From assembly GCA_031279615.1 (NCBI GenBank), contig JAITIE010000030.1, positions 1 to 6,044 of the forward strand: a stretch of 6,044 nt of DNA, written 5' to 3'. Made by a program: the position numbers and the translations under genes. Below, one piece after another: positions 1 through 5,873 of the stretch. Under the pieces are notes generated by a model that did no database searches, was not told the origin of the DNA, and worked only from the letters and a program-made list of their open reading frames with translations. The number at the start of each line of letters is the position of its first letter. Within the stretch, counting starts at the first letter, position 1. This stretch comes from Candidatus Margulisiibacteriota bacterium. GTDB lineage: Bacteria; Margulisbacteria; Termititenacia; Termititenacales; Termititenacaceae.

Positions 1-1664
1 ACGCCCCAGCCGCGCGGTAATTTTTGGATCTGTCGAATGCCCAGCGGCTTCACTATGTCAAAAAAACGGAACAAAGCAAAACCCAGCGCTGTGACACCGC
101 AGTGCATTATCAGCAGCGCTGTTTTGGCTGGTGAAGCTGGCAGGCCTAGAAACAAAGCGACCTGCGGAATGAACAACAAAAAATTAGCCAGCCAGCCGAC
201 AAAAAAAGAGGACAGCCAGAGCGCCAGCAAATAAGTCAAAGACTGACCGACTACCTCGTCAATAATTATTTCAGGAGCATCCTGTTTTTGGTACAGGCGA
301 TCGTACTCGCCGGAAACAAAAATACTAACCGGAAAAAGCGCGGCTAAAAACCAATGGTAAAAATCAAACCAAAAAAAATCTTTAAATGCCGGCAGATTCA
401 TCACGCTGACATAAATCAAGACGGCCAGCAGACTGCCCCAGGTGCCGGGGGCTTTGGGCAAATAACCCACGTAACCCGCCGTGGCCAAAAAATCGATTAT
501 TCTTCTATAGATTTTGCTGCGCTTGTTTTCAAGAAATGGCGCCTGGCCTGCCGGCCGCGGCTGCCGGCCAATCAAAGCCAGAAAATTTTTCACGCTGTCA
601 GCGGTTTTATGTTTCGTCCTATAGCCCGGATACCGCTTGGCCAGCTCCAGGTCGCGGCGCAGATCAAGCTTTTTCAGACGCGCCACATGATTGTGGCCGA
701 GCAGTCTGTGATAACGCGCCAAATATTCCTGCTCGGGCTGGCCGTCTGTTGGAATAAAAAGCGCCGGTTTTTCCAGCTCCGCCAGGTCCATGACCGTAGA
801 GTAACCGGAACGCGTCACCACCAGCGCGGCGGCGTTCATCATTTCTTCCTGCTGTTTCCGGTTTAAGCTGCCAAAAATCTCGACCGTGCCGATCTTTTTA
901 TGATAATCCGCTTTCTCCGGCGCGCCCAGCGTGATGACAGTCTTTTGCCCCTGCAGCGCGTCCAGCGCGGCTAGTATTTTTTCCTCAAACACCGTGCGCT
1001 GTGGCTCCGGTCCGGAAATTGAAATAAAATAATCCAGCTTCCTTTTGGTCCGGCGTTTTTTAAGCATCGACAAAATGCCGATATATTCCACATCTTTTTT
1101 CTTTAAAAACCAAAAATTGTGCGTCAGCAAACCGGAGATCGAGTTTTTCTCCGTGTCCGGCACGACAAATTTCGTAAAATGCTTTTTGACGTGGCGCATG
1201 TAATTTTCCGTAAAAATCTCACCGAACCAGGTCGCCCGCGCGGTGGACTGCTTGAGCTGATTGGACAAAAGATAACTGGGCTTATCCGGCAAATAAATGC
1301 CCATGCGCGAATCCGAAAACACCAGGTCAAATTTATATTTGGCGTGCAGCCGCAAAAAGGCTTTGTGTTCGTCCAAAACTTCTTTGACAAAAAGCGGGGA
1401 ATTCAGCAAAAAGCGGCGCGCGGAAAAACCTTTTTTGCGGAAAACCCGATTAAAAGAATAATCCGAAAGCTTAAAATATTTAGCGACGGTCTGGCCTAAT
1501 TCTCGCCGCAAGAAAGCCAGCGAGCGGCCGTAAGCAATGACATAGGCTTTATAGCCGTGGGCAATTGCCGCCTGCACCAGCGGCAGAGTGCGCGTCGCGT
1601 GTCCCAGGCCGTAAGAATTGAAAGCGAAAACTATTTTTTGGGCCGGAGGCAAATTTTTAGGCAT
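1..1664 (-). CDS. Glycosyltransferase (MJ1255/GT28-like) fused to phosphatidylglycerophosphatase A (PgpA); C-terminus cut by window edge
   Basis: One open frame of 554 codons runs to the window edge without a stop. Residues 1 to about 365 look like an MJ1255-type, GT-B fold glycosyltransferase: GLGHATR at 19-25 after the first beta strand, and a MurG-like nucleotide-sugar half with TRSGYSTVMDLAELEKPALF at 284-303 and GQPEQE at 308-313. Residues about 385-554 are PgpA, the membrane enzyme that dephosphorylates phosphatidylglycerophosphate to phosphatidylglycerol: GYLPKAPGTWGSLLAV at 400-415, DAPEIIIDEVVG at 462-473 (acidic metal-binding residues), FRFFDIVKP at 532-540, and RGWG at 551-554 where the family's GIMxDD motif should follow outside the window. 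Hydrophobic stretches lie near 434-452, 475-508 and 516-532. There is no ATG between codons 292 and 422, so the PgpA half has no obvious separate start. The start is uncertain: an in-frame ATG also lies at 1676, and neither has a clear ribosome-binding site. It lies 44 bases after bioB. The sugar donor and acceptor are unknown. Confidence 0.88.
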   Translation of the reverse strand, partial: MPKNLPPAQKIVFAFNSYGLGHATRTLPLVQAAIAHGYKAYVIAYGRSLAFLRRELGQTVAKYFKLSDYSFNRVFRKKGFSARRFLLNSPLFVKEVLDEHKAFLRLHAKYKFDLVFSDSRMGIYLPDKPSYLLSNQLKQSTARATWFGEIFTENYMRHVKKHFTKFVVPDTEKNSISGLLTHNFWFLKKKDVEYIGILSMLKKRRTKRKLDYFISISGPEPQRTVFEEKILAALDALQGQKTVITLGAPEKADYHKKIGTVEIFGSLNRKQQEEMMNAAALVVTRSGYSTVMDLAELEKPALFIPTDGQPEQEYLARYHRLLGHNHVARLKKLDLRRDLELAKRYPGYRTKHKTADSVKNFLALIGRQPRPAGQAPFLENKRSKIYRRIIDFLATAGYVGYLPKAPGTWGSLLAVLIYVSVMNLPAFKDFFWFDFYHWFLAALFPVSIFVSGEYDRLYQKQDAPEIIIDEVVGQSLTYLLALWLSSFFVGWLANFLLFIPQVALFLGLPASPAKTALLIMHCGVTALGFALFRFFDIVKPLGIRQIQKLPRGWG

Positions 1665-1674
1665 AATAGACCGC

Positions 1675-1703
1675 ATTATAACTAATTTCTCATTTATTGT
1701 GCA
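1675..1703 (-). promoter_or_regulatory. Possible promoter for the glycosyltransferase-PgpA gene
   Basis: On the minus strand a perfect -10 TATAAT (1680-1675) lies 17 bases after TGCACA (1703-1698), a 4/6 match to the -35 consensus. Transcription would start near 1668, leaving about four bases before the ATG at 1664, a nearly leaderless message, and would exclude the upstream ATG at 1676. The gene could equally be read from the obgE-bioB transcript, since the gap to bioB is short. The spacing and -10 are seen; use as a promoter is inferred. Confidence 0.3.
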
Positions 1704-1708
1704 GTGAG

Positions 1709-2632
1709 TTACCGCCTGTCCAGGCCGGCGGCGGCAACCAGGGCGTGATCGGCTTCGACCGAATTTCCGGCGGTGGTGAGATAATCGCCGAGCATGAAAC
1801 CGTTGGCGCCAGCGGCGAAAACCAAATCCTGACGGTCTTTCAATAATTGCTCGCGGCCGCCCATCACACCGATATTTTTGTCCGGCAGGAAAAACCGGAA
1901 CAAAGCAATCGTTCGGCAAATATCGTTAATGCTCAGCGGCGGCAGATTTTCCAAACGCGTGCCGGTGACCGGATTGAGAAAATTTAGCGGCACGGATTCC
2001 GGCGACAGATCCGCAATAGCCATGACTAATTCCACGCGCTGTGCTTTGGTCTCGCCCAAGCCGACTATGCCGCCACAACACAATTCCAAACCAACCTTTT
2101 TGGCCGCGCGCGCCGTGCGCACCCTGTCCGCGTAAGTGTGCGTCGTGCAGATCCGCGGGAAATAAGACTCCGCTGTTTCCAGATTATGATGGTAGCGGCG
2201 CAAACCGGCGGTTTTTAATTTTTGCAAGGCCGTCTCATCCAGTATGCCCAGCGAGGCGGCAGCATGAATGCCCTCTGCGGCAATTAAGCGCACCGCTTCA
2301 AGCGCCTGCTCCAAATCCCGCGGCGCCAATCCTCGGCCGGAAGTCACGATGCCGAAACAATGCGCGCCGTTTTTTTTAGCGAGCAAAGCTTTCGCTAAAA
2401 TTTTTTCCGGCGGCAGTAGCGCGTAAGTCTCCACGCCGGTCTGATGCCGCGCGGACTGGGCACAGTAGGCGCAGTCTTCCGGACAAGAGCCGGATTTAGC
2501 GTTGACGATACTGCAGAGCTGCGCGTGCTGGCCGGTATGCCTGTCGCGGATCTCCCGCGCCTGTCGCATTAATTCCGGCAGTTCGGCGTCAGGAGTGTTG
2601 AGAATAGCGAGGCCGTGAGATTTAGTGGGCAT
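1709..2632 (-). CDS. bioB: Biotin synthase, radical SAM, Type II-like
   Basis: The 307-residue protein is a biotin synthase, which inserts sulfur into dethiobiotin using S-adenosylmethionine radicals. The radical SAM cluster cysteines are C50, C54 and C57 in SGSCPEDCAYC, followed by family motifs HHNLET (148-153), GGIVGLGE (187-194), NFLNPVTGT (217-225) and GANGFMLGDYLTT (275-287). Aligned by eye to the E. coli enzyme, the auxiliary-cluster ligands C97 and C188 are kept (C92, C185), but C128 is alanine (A125, in HAAASLG) and R260 is glycine (G255, in IGVMGGRE). Extra cysteines occur at C40 and C186. This fits Type II BioB of obligate anaerobes, which uses a [4Fe-5S] auxiliary cluster. The start overlaps the end of obgE by 11 bases and has no clear ribosome-binding site, so translational coupling is likely. 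No other biotin gene is in the window. Confidence 0.95.
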   Translation of the reverse strand: MPTKSHGLAILNTPDAELPELMRQAREIRDRHTGQHAQLCSIVNAKSGSCPEDCAYCAQSARHQTGVETYALLPPEKILAKALLAKKNGAHCFGIVTSGRGLAPRDLEQALEAVRLIAAEGIHAAASLGILDETALQKLKTAGLRRYHHNLETAESYFPRICTTHTYADRVRTARAAKKVGLELCCGGIVGLGETKAQRVELVMAIADLSPESVPLNFLNPVTGTRLENLPPLSINDICRTIALFRFFLPDKNIGVMGGREQLLKDRQDLVFAAGANGFMLGDYLTTAGNSVEADHALVAAAGLDRR

Positions 2633-3608
2633 ATAGAGTTTTATACAATATTTCTTTCAACCCGTCCAGATTTTGCGCCGTGGCGGCGGAGATGCTCAAA
2701 GTTTCCAATTTTGGAAATTTGGTTTTAAATTTCTGGATGTTTTCCGCGCTCTCCGGAATATCAATTTTATTAAAAACCACAATTTGTTTTTTCTTAGCCA
2801 AACGCGCGCTATAGGTTTTTAACTCCTGATTGATGGTCTGATAATTTTGCGCCGGGTCGCCAGACCAGCCGCTGGCGTCAAGCAGATGCACAATTATTTT
2901 GGTGCGCTCAATGTGGCGCAAAAACTCATCGCCTAAGCCCGCGCCGGATGACGCGCCCTCGATCAGGCCGGGAATATCCGCCAGCACGATATTTTTTTTG
3001 TGCACCGGCAAAATGCCGAGATTGGGCGACAGCGTGGTAAAAGGATAAGCGCCGATTTTCGGTTTGGCGTTGGTCAGCATTTTGAGCAGTGTGGACTTGC
3101 CAGCGTTGGGCAGGCCAACCAGACCGGCGTCAGCGATCAGTTTTAATTCCAGCTCGACGCGCAATTCCTCGCCGGGCAGACCGGGCTGAGCATAAGCCGG
3201 AGCTTGATTGCGCGAAGTGGCAAAATGATAATTGCCCTGCCCGCCTTTGCCGCCTCTGGCCAGCAGGAATTTCTCGCCGGATTTGGTCAGATCGGCAAGC
3301 CGTTTTTTAGTTGCGGCATGACGCGCGATAGTTCCGCAGGGCACTAATATTACCAGGTCGTCCGCATCGCGCCCGGCCATTTTGTTGCGCAGGCCGTTTT
3401 GCCCGTCCGGCGCAATGAATTCTTTTTTGTAACGAAAATCGTTCAGGGAATTTAAGCCGGTGTCCGCCTGCAGGTAAATCGACCCGCCCGCGCCGCCGTC
3501 ACCGCCCGCCGGTCCGCCAAAAGGTTTGTATTTTTCGCGCAAGAAATGCCTGCCGCCCGCGCCGCCATGGCCGGCTTTGACATAGACAGCTACTTCGTCG
3601 AGGAACAT
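2622..3608 (-). CDS. obgE: Obg/CgtA family ribosome-assembly GTPase
   Basis: The 328-residue protein is an Obg GTPase, which binds the large ribosomal subunit and helps its assembly and stress-linked control. The glycine-rich N-terminal Obg fold covers residues 1 to about 158 (repeated GG pairs, e.g. GGPAGGDGGAGG at 31-42). The G domain follows: G1 GLPNAGKST at 165-173, switch I PFTTL at 189-193, G3 DIPG at 211-214 with LIEGASSGAGLG after it, G4 NKID at 280-283, and G5 SAA at 307-309. It ends shortly after G5, so the optional C-terminal OCT domain of some Obg proteins is absent. The start MFLDEV matches the family start. The ribosome-binding site is weak (GGGA-type bases about 8-19 upstream). 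In many bacteria obgE directly follows rplU-rpmA; here an inverted ATPase gene separates them. It overlaps bioB by 11 bases. Confidence 0.97.
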   Translation of the reverse strand: MFLDEVAVYVKAGHGGAGGRHFLREKYKPFGGPAGGDGGAGGSIYLQADTGLNSLNDFRYKKEFIAPDGQNGLRNKMAGRDADDLVILVPCGTIARHAATKKRLADLTKSGEKFLLARGGKGGQGNYHFATSRNQAPAYAQPGLPGEELRVELELKLIADAGLVGLPNAGKSTLLKMLTNAKPKIGAYPFTTLSPNLGILPVHKKNIVLADIPGLIEGASSGAGLGDEFLRHIERTKIIVHLLDASGWSGDPAQNYQTINQELKTYSARLAKKKQIVVFNKIDIPESAENIQKFKTKFPKLETLSISAATAQNLDGLKEILYKTLYAH

Positions 3609-3635
3609 GTTATCCCGCTTCCCTACTTCTGAACC

Positions 3636-3665
3636 ATAGTTTTTACAACAGAATGTAAAAACTAT
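3636..3665. repeat. Perfect 12-base inverted repeat upstream of obgE
   Basis: ATAGTTTTTACA (3636-3647) and TGTAAAAACTAT (3654-3665) are exact reverse complements around a six-base centre. The element starts 27 bases upstream of the obgE ATG and overlaps the proposed obgE -10 box. A dyad at this place is most simply an operator for the obgE-bioB transcript. It is AT-rich and has no following T run on either strand, so it is a poor terminator. Its binding protein is unknown. Confidence 0.6.
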
Positions 3666-3688
3666 ATCATTTTAGGGATTTTTTACAA
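3661..3688 (-). promoter_or_regulatory. obgE: Candidate promoter of obgE-bioB
   Basis: On the minus strand TTGTAA (3688-3683, 4/6 to the -35 consensus) and TATAGT (3666-3661, 5/6 to the -10) are 16 bases apart. Transcription would start near 3654, giving a leader of roughly 45 bases. A promoter is expected here because the ATPase gene separates obgE from the rplU promoter. The -10 lies on one arm of the inverted repeat at 3636-3665. Confidence 0.4.
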
Positions 3689-3749
3689 GGTAATGTTCTG
3701 TACAATAACGTCGACAGGAGTTTACACTTTCGATTTACTCGACAAACTA

Positions 3750-3758
3750 TAAATTACG
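3750..3758 (+). repeat. Left copy of a 9-base direct repeat bracketing the ATPase unit
   Basis: TAAATTACG occurs here and again at 5158-5166, in the same orientation, enclosing the promoter and the whole ATPase gene. A target-site duplication from insertion is one explanation. No matching terminal inverted repeats are visible just inside the copies, and an AT-rich nonamer could recur by chance. Confidence 0.4.
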
Positions 3759-3781
3759 TGTGTGTTTACCACATTTTATCG

Positions 3782-3810
3782 TTGACTTATGTGTAAAAAT
3801 ACACTATAAT
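3782..3810 (+). promoter_or_regulatory. Near-consensus sigma-70 promoter of the ATPase gene
   Basis: TTGACT (3782-3787, 5/6) and a perfect TATAAT (3805-3810) are separated by exactly 17 bases. Transcription should begin near 3817, about 24 bases before the ATG, with GGAG (3831-3834) as ribosome-binding site six bases before the start. This is the strongest promoter-like sequence in the window. The spacer contains an inverted repeat, which suggests repression by a protein sitting between the two boxes. Confidence 0.8.
3791..3804. repeat. GTGTA-AAAA-TACAC inverted repeat inside the promoter spacer
   Basis: Five-base arms GTGTA (3791-3795) and TACAC (3800-3804) flank AAAA and fill most of the spacer of the ATPase promoter. 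A repressor bound here would block RNA polymerase directly. The arms are short, so the element is suggestive rather than firm. Confidence 0.4.
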
Positions 3811-3840
3811 TTATCAAAAATAACTAAAACGGAGTAAAAC

Positions 3841-5151
3841 ATGCAAAGGCAGACTATGAAACAGCTTAAAAATTGGGCCAAACAGCCAAACCGCCGTCCG
3901 CTGATTCTGCATGGCGTGCGGCAAGTGGGCAAAACCTGGCTCATGCAGACTTTTGGCCGTGAAAATTTTAAAAAGACCGCCTATATCAATTTTGACCACA
4001 ACCCCGTGGCACAAAACATATTTGCCAAAGACCTGAACATAAAGCGCATAGTGAGCGAACTGTCCATAGAAGCGAATACAGCGATCACGCCAAATGACAC
4101 GCTTATAGTTTTCGACGAAGTGCAGGAATGTCAGGCAGCCAAAAATTCTCTTAAATATTTCTATGAGAATGCGCCGGAATATCCGGTCATTGCCGCCGGC
4201 AGTCTGCTGGGCGTGGCTCAAGGCGGGATGCCTGTCGGCAAAGTAGACCTGCTGACCCTGCGTCCCATGACTTTTTTGGAATTTTTGCTGGCTGTCGGCG
4301 AGGACAGGTTTGCGCGGCTTATTCGGAACAGGGATTTTGCCAGTCTCTCTACATTTCAGGACAAAATCAGCGACAATCTAAAACAATATTTTTATGTGGG
4401 TGGTATGCCGGAGGCAGTCAAAACTTACGCCGCCACACGCAATTTAAATGAGACGCGCCAGGTGCAGCACAGGCTTTTGGACGCTTATTATGCGGACTTC
4501 ACCCGGCACATACCCGCCGGTGAAATTGCCCGGGTCAAACTTATCTGGGACTCTTTGCCGGAACAGCTTGCCAAAGAGAACAAGCGTTTTACTTATTCGG
4601 AAATGAAGCCCGGCTCGCGCGGACGGGAATATGAAACCGCTCTGCAATGGCTGAAAGACGCCGGTATGGCGCTCAAGCTAAACAGGGTCAAACTGCCGCA
4701 GCTGCCGCTGGCTGCTTACGCCGACGCCAAACTTTTCAAACTCTATATGCCGGACATAGGCCTGCTGGCCGCCCGCTCCGCGCTGGCTCCCCGGGCTTAT
4801 TTAGAAAGCAACAATCAAGTTTTCACGCATTTCAAAGGCGCGCTGGCCGAGCAATTTGTCGCGCAGGAATTCGCCGCCAATTACACACATTTGCCGCTGT
4901 ACTACTGGTCAAACGAAACAAACACAGCGGAAATAGAATTCATCATTCAGCTCAATGATTTGATCATTCCTCTGGAAGTCAAGTCCGGCAAGAACGTCAA
5001 ATCCCGAAGCCTTAAAACTTACCGGGAAAAATTCAATCCGCCAATTTCACTCCGCGCGGCGCTGGTAAATTATAGCCGGAATAAAGGGCTGCGCGACATA
5101 CCACTTTACGCCATCAGCGAAATTGGTGCTTTGCTGGAAGCAGAAAATTAG
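3841..5151 (+). CDS. AAA_14/DUF4143 family ATPase with PD-(D/E)XK-like C-terminal domain
   Basis: The 436-residue protein is a full-length member of the AAA_14-DUF4143 family, abundant in anaerobes and of unproven function. The ATPase half has Walker A GVRQVGKT at 25-32, Walker B LIVFDE at 88-93 followed by VQE, and AAGSLLG at 118-124. A central region (YYADFTRH at 216-223, then WDSLPEQLAKENKRFTY at 236-252, a winged-helix-like part) leads to the C-terminal domain: LAEQFV at 335-340, AEIEFII at 363-369 and LEVKSG at 378-383. E337, E366 and E379/K381 sit where PD-(D/E)XK nucleases keep their metal ligands; E366 replaces the more common aspartate. There is no signal peptide or membrane segment. 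GGAG lies six bases before the ATG; M6 is a less likely start. The gene points against its neighbours and ends 11 bases from the rpmA stop. No toxin, antitoxin or transposase partner is seen. Confidence 0.93.
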   Translation: MQRQTMKQLKNWAKQPNRRPLILHGVRQVGKTWLMQTFGRENFKKTAYINFDHNPVAQNIFAKDLNIKRIVSELSIEANTAITPNDTLIVFDEVQECQAAKNSLKYFYENAPEYPVIAAGSLLGVAQGGMPVGKVDLLTLRPMTFLEFLLAVGEDRFARLIRNRDFASLSTFQDKISDNLKQYFYVGGMPEAVKTYAATRNLNETRQVQHRLLDAYYADFTRHIPAGEIARVKLIWDSLPEQLAKENKRFTYSEMKPGSRGREYETALQWLKDAGMALKLNRVKLPQLPLAAYADAKLFKLYMPDIGLLAARSALAPRAYLESNNQVFTHFKGALAEQFVAQEFAANYTHLPLYYWSNETNTAEIEFIIQLNDLIIPLEVKSGKNVKSRSLKTYREKFNPPISLRAALVNYSRNKGLRDIPLYAISEIGALLEAEN

Positions 5152-5157
5152 AGAGTG

Positions 5158-5166
5158 TAAATTACG
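5158..5166 (+). repeat. Right copy of the 9-base direct repeat
   Basis: TAAATTACG, identical to 3750-3758, lies seven bases after the ATPase stop and contains the rpmA stop codon (TTA on this strand, 5162-5164). If it is an insertion duplication, the insertion hit the very end of rpmA without changing the protein. Confidence 0.4.
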
Positions 5167-5416
5167 CCGGATACACCGAAATTTTTTGTTTTTCGCGATT
5201 GTAACGCTCAAACTTGACCACGCCGTCGATCGTGGCAAAAATCGTGAAATTGCTGCCTAAACCCACATTATTGCCCGGCAGGAATTTGGTGCCTTTTTGG
5301 CGCACAATGATATTGCCGGAGCGCACTTTTTGCCCGCCATAAACCTTGACGCCCAGATACTGCGCGTTACTGTCGCGTCCGTTACGTGAACTGCCTTTGC
5401 CTGTTTTATGCGCCAT
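5162..5416 (-). CDS. rpmA: 50S ribosomal protein L27
   Basis: The 84-residue protein is complete L27, a large-subunit protein whose N-terminus reaches the peptidyl-transferase centre. It begins [20 protein letters not shown] and contains [24 protein letters not shown] and PGNNVGLG, all typical. The N-terminus lacks the cleavable extension found in Firmicutes that process L27 with the Prp protease, and no prp/ysxB gene lies between rplU and rpmA, which is consistent. A strong ribosome-binding site, AAGGAGA (5432-5426), lies nine bases before the ATG. It is the second gene of the rplU transcript, with a 46-base gap. Its end is separated by 10 bases from the convergent ATPase gene, so no terminator of its own fits between them. 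Confidence 0.98.
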   Translation of the reverse strand: MAHKTGKGSSRNGRDSNAQYLGVKVYGGQKVRSGNIIVRQKGTKFLPGNNVGLGSNFTIFATIDGVVKFERYNREKQKISVYPA

Positions 5417-5432
5417 ATTCTACGGTCTCCTT

Positions 5433-5461
5433 AAAAAAATCTGGTGTAAAAATTTTACGCC
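5433..5461 (-). terminator. Weak terminator-like hairpin with T7 tract between rplU and rpmA
   Basis: Read on the minus strand, GGCGTAAAA (5461-5453) can pair with TTTTACACC (5451-5443) apart from one C/A mismatch, and AGA plus seven T follow (5439-5433). It lies directly before the rpmA ribosome-binding site. This resembles a leaky intrinsic terminator that could lower rpmA relative to rplU. The centre is too tight for all pairs to form, so the stem is weak and the role uncertain. Confidence 0.3.
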
Positions 5462-5462
5462 G

Positions 5463-5774
5463 CTACTTGTTAATTTTTTCGATCTTGACAATTGTATAAT
5501 TTTGCCTGTGGCCGTTCTTACGGCTGTAGCCGGTTTTAGGGCGGAATTTCTGCACGATGACTTTTGCAGCTTTGGTTTGCTCGACCACCACGGCCTGCAC
5601 CGATGCTCCGCCGACATACGGCTGGCCGATTTGCGCCGCGCCGCCGTCCGCCACGAGCAAAACTTTGTCAAAAACCACAGCCGCAGACTTTTCGCCAGGC
5701 AATTTCTCCACCGGAAAAATATCGCCCTCCGCCACTTTATATTGCTTGCCGCCTGTTTCGATAACTGCGTACAT
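5463..5774 (-). CDS. rplU: 50S ribosomal protein L21
   Basis: The 103-residue protein is complete L21, a 23S rRNA-binding protein of the large subunit. It starts with the family signature MYAVIETGGKQYKV, continues EGDIFPVEKLPGE, and has the basic C-terminal part KVIVQKFRPKTGYSRKNGHRQNYTIVKIEKI. Two possible ribosome-binding sites lie upstream: AGAGGT three bases before the ATG and GAGG about twelve bases before it; the second is better spaced. It is the first gene of the minus-strand cluster, followed by rpmA as in most bacteria, and is divergent from the exported-protein gene on the right. Confidence 0.98.
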   Translation of the reverse strand: MYAVIETGGKQYKVAEGDIFPVEKLPGEKSAAVVFDKVLLVADGGAAQIGQPYVGGASVQAVVVEQTKAAKVIVQKFRPKTGYSRKNGHRQNYTIVKIEKINK

Positions 5775-5806
5775 GTTACCTCTATACCTCGCTTAAATAG
5801 GCGGTA

Positions 5807-5835
5807 ATTCTACTTTAAGCAACGGCAAAAATCAA
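5807..5835 (-). promoter_or_regulatory. rplU: Promoter of the rplU-rpmA operon
   Basis: On the minus strand TTGATT (5835-5830, 4/6) and TAGAAT (5812-5807, 5/6) are 17 bases apart. Transcription would start near 5800, leaving a short leader of about 26 bases before rplU, too short for a structured ribosomal-protein leader. Confidence 0.6.
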
Positions 5836-5873
5836 TACATGGGCTGGCTGGAAATTTTCGATACATTAAGTAA

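Noticed and set aside
366..560. Possible frameshift or misassembly joining two separate genes at the glycosyltransferase/PgpA boundary
   Set aside because: The frame stays open from 1664 to the window edge with family motifs in phase on both sides and no stop or repeat at the joint. Only read mapping could fully exclude an assembly error.
354..866. 170-codon plus-strand open frame, and smaller ones at 37-234 and 1119-1499
   Set aside because: They lie antisense to the glycosyltransferase-PgpA gene, whose protein has clear family motifs throughout; their own translations show no recognisable domain.
2041..2379. Plus-strand open frame opposite bioB
   Set aside because: Antisense shadow of a confidently identified biotin synthase, with a proline/arginine-rich translation typical of the wrong strand.
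3636..3665. Inverted repeat as an intrinsic terminator
   Set aside because: The stem is AT-rich and is not followed by a T run on either strand; its position over the obgE promoter fits an operator better.
3814..4221. 135-codon minus-strand open frame opposite the start of the ATPase
   Set aside because: It overlaps the Walker A/B coding part and the ATPase promoter region, and has no recognisable motif.
3759..5157. ATPase unit as a classical insertion sequence
   Set aside because: No terminal inverted repeats are visible inside the 9-base copies and the protein is not a transposase.
5155..5195. GTGTA/TACAC hairpin followed by T-rich sequence as terminator of the ATPase
   Set aside because: Five AT-rich pairs with a 12-base loop are too weak; the T-rich part is the antisense of rpmA lysine/glutamate codons.
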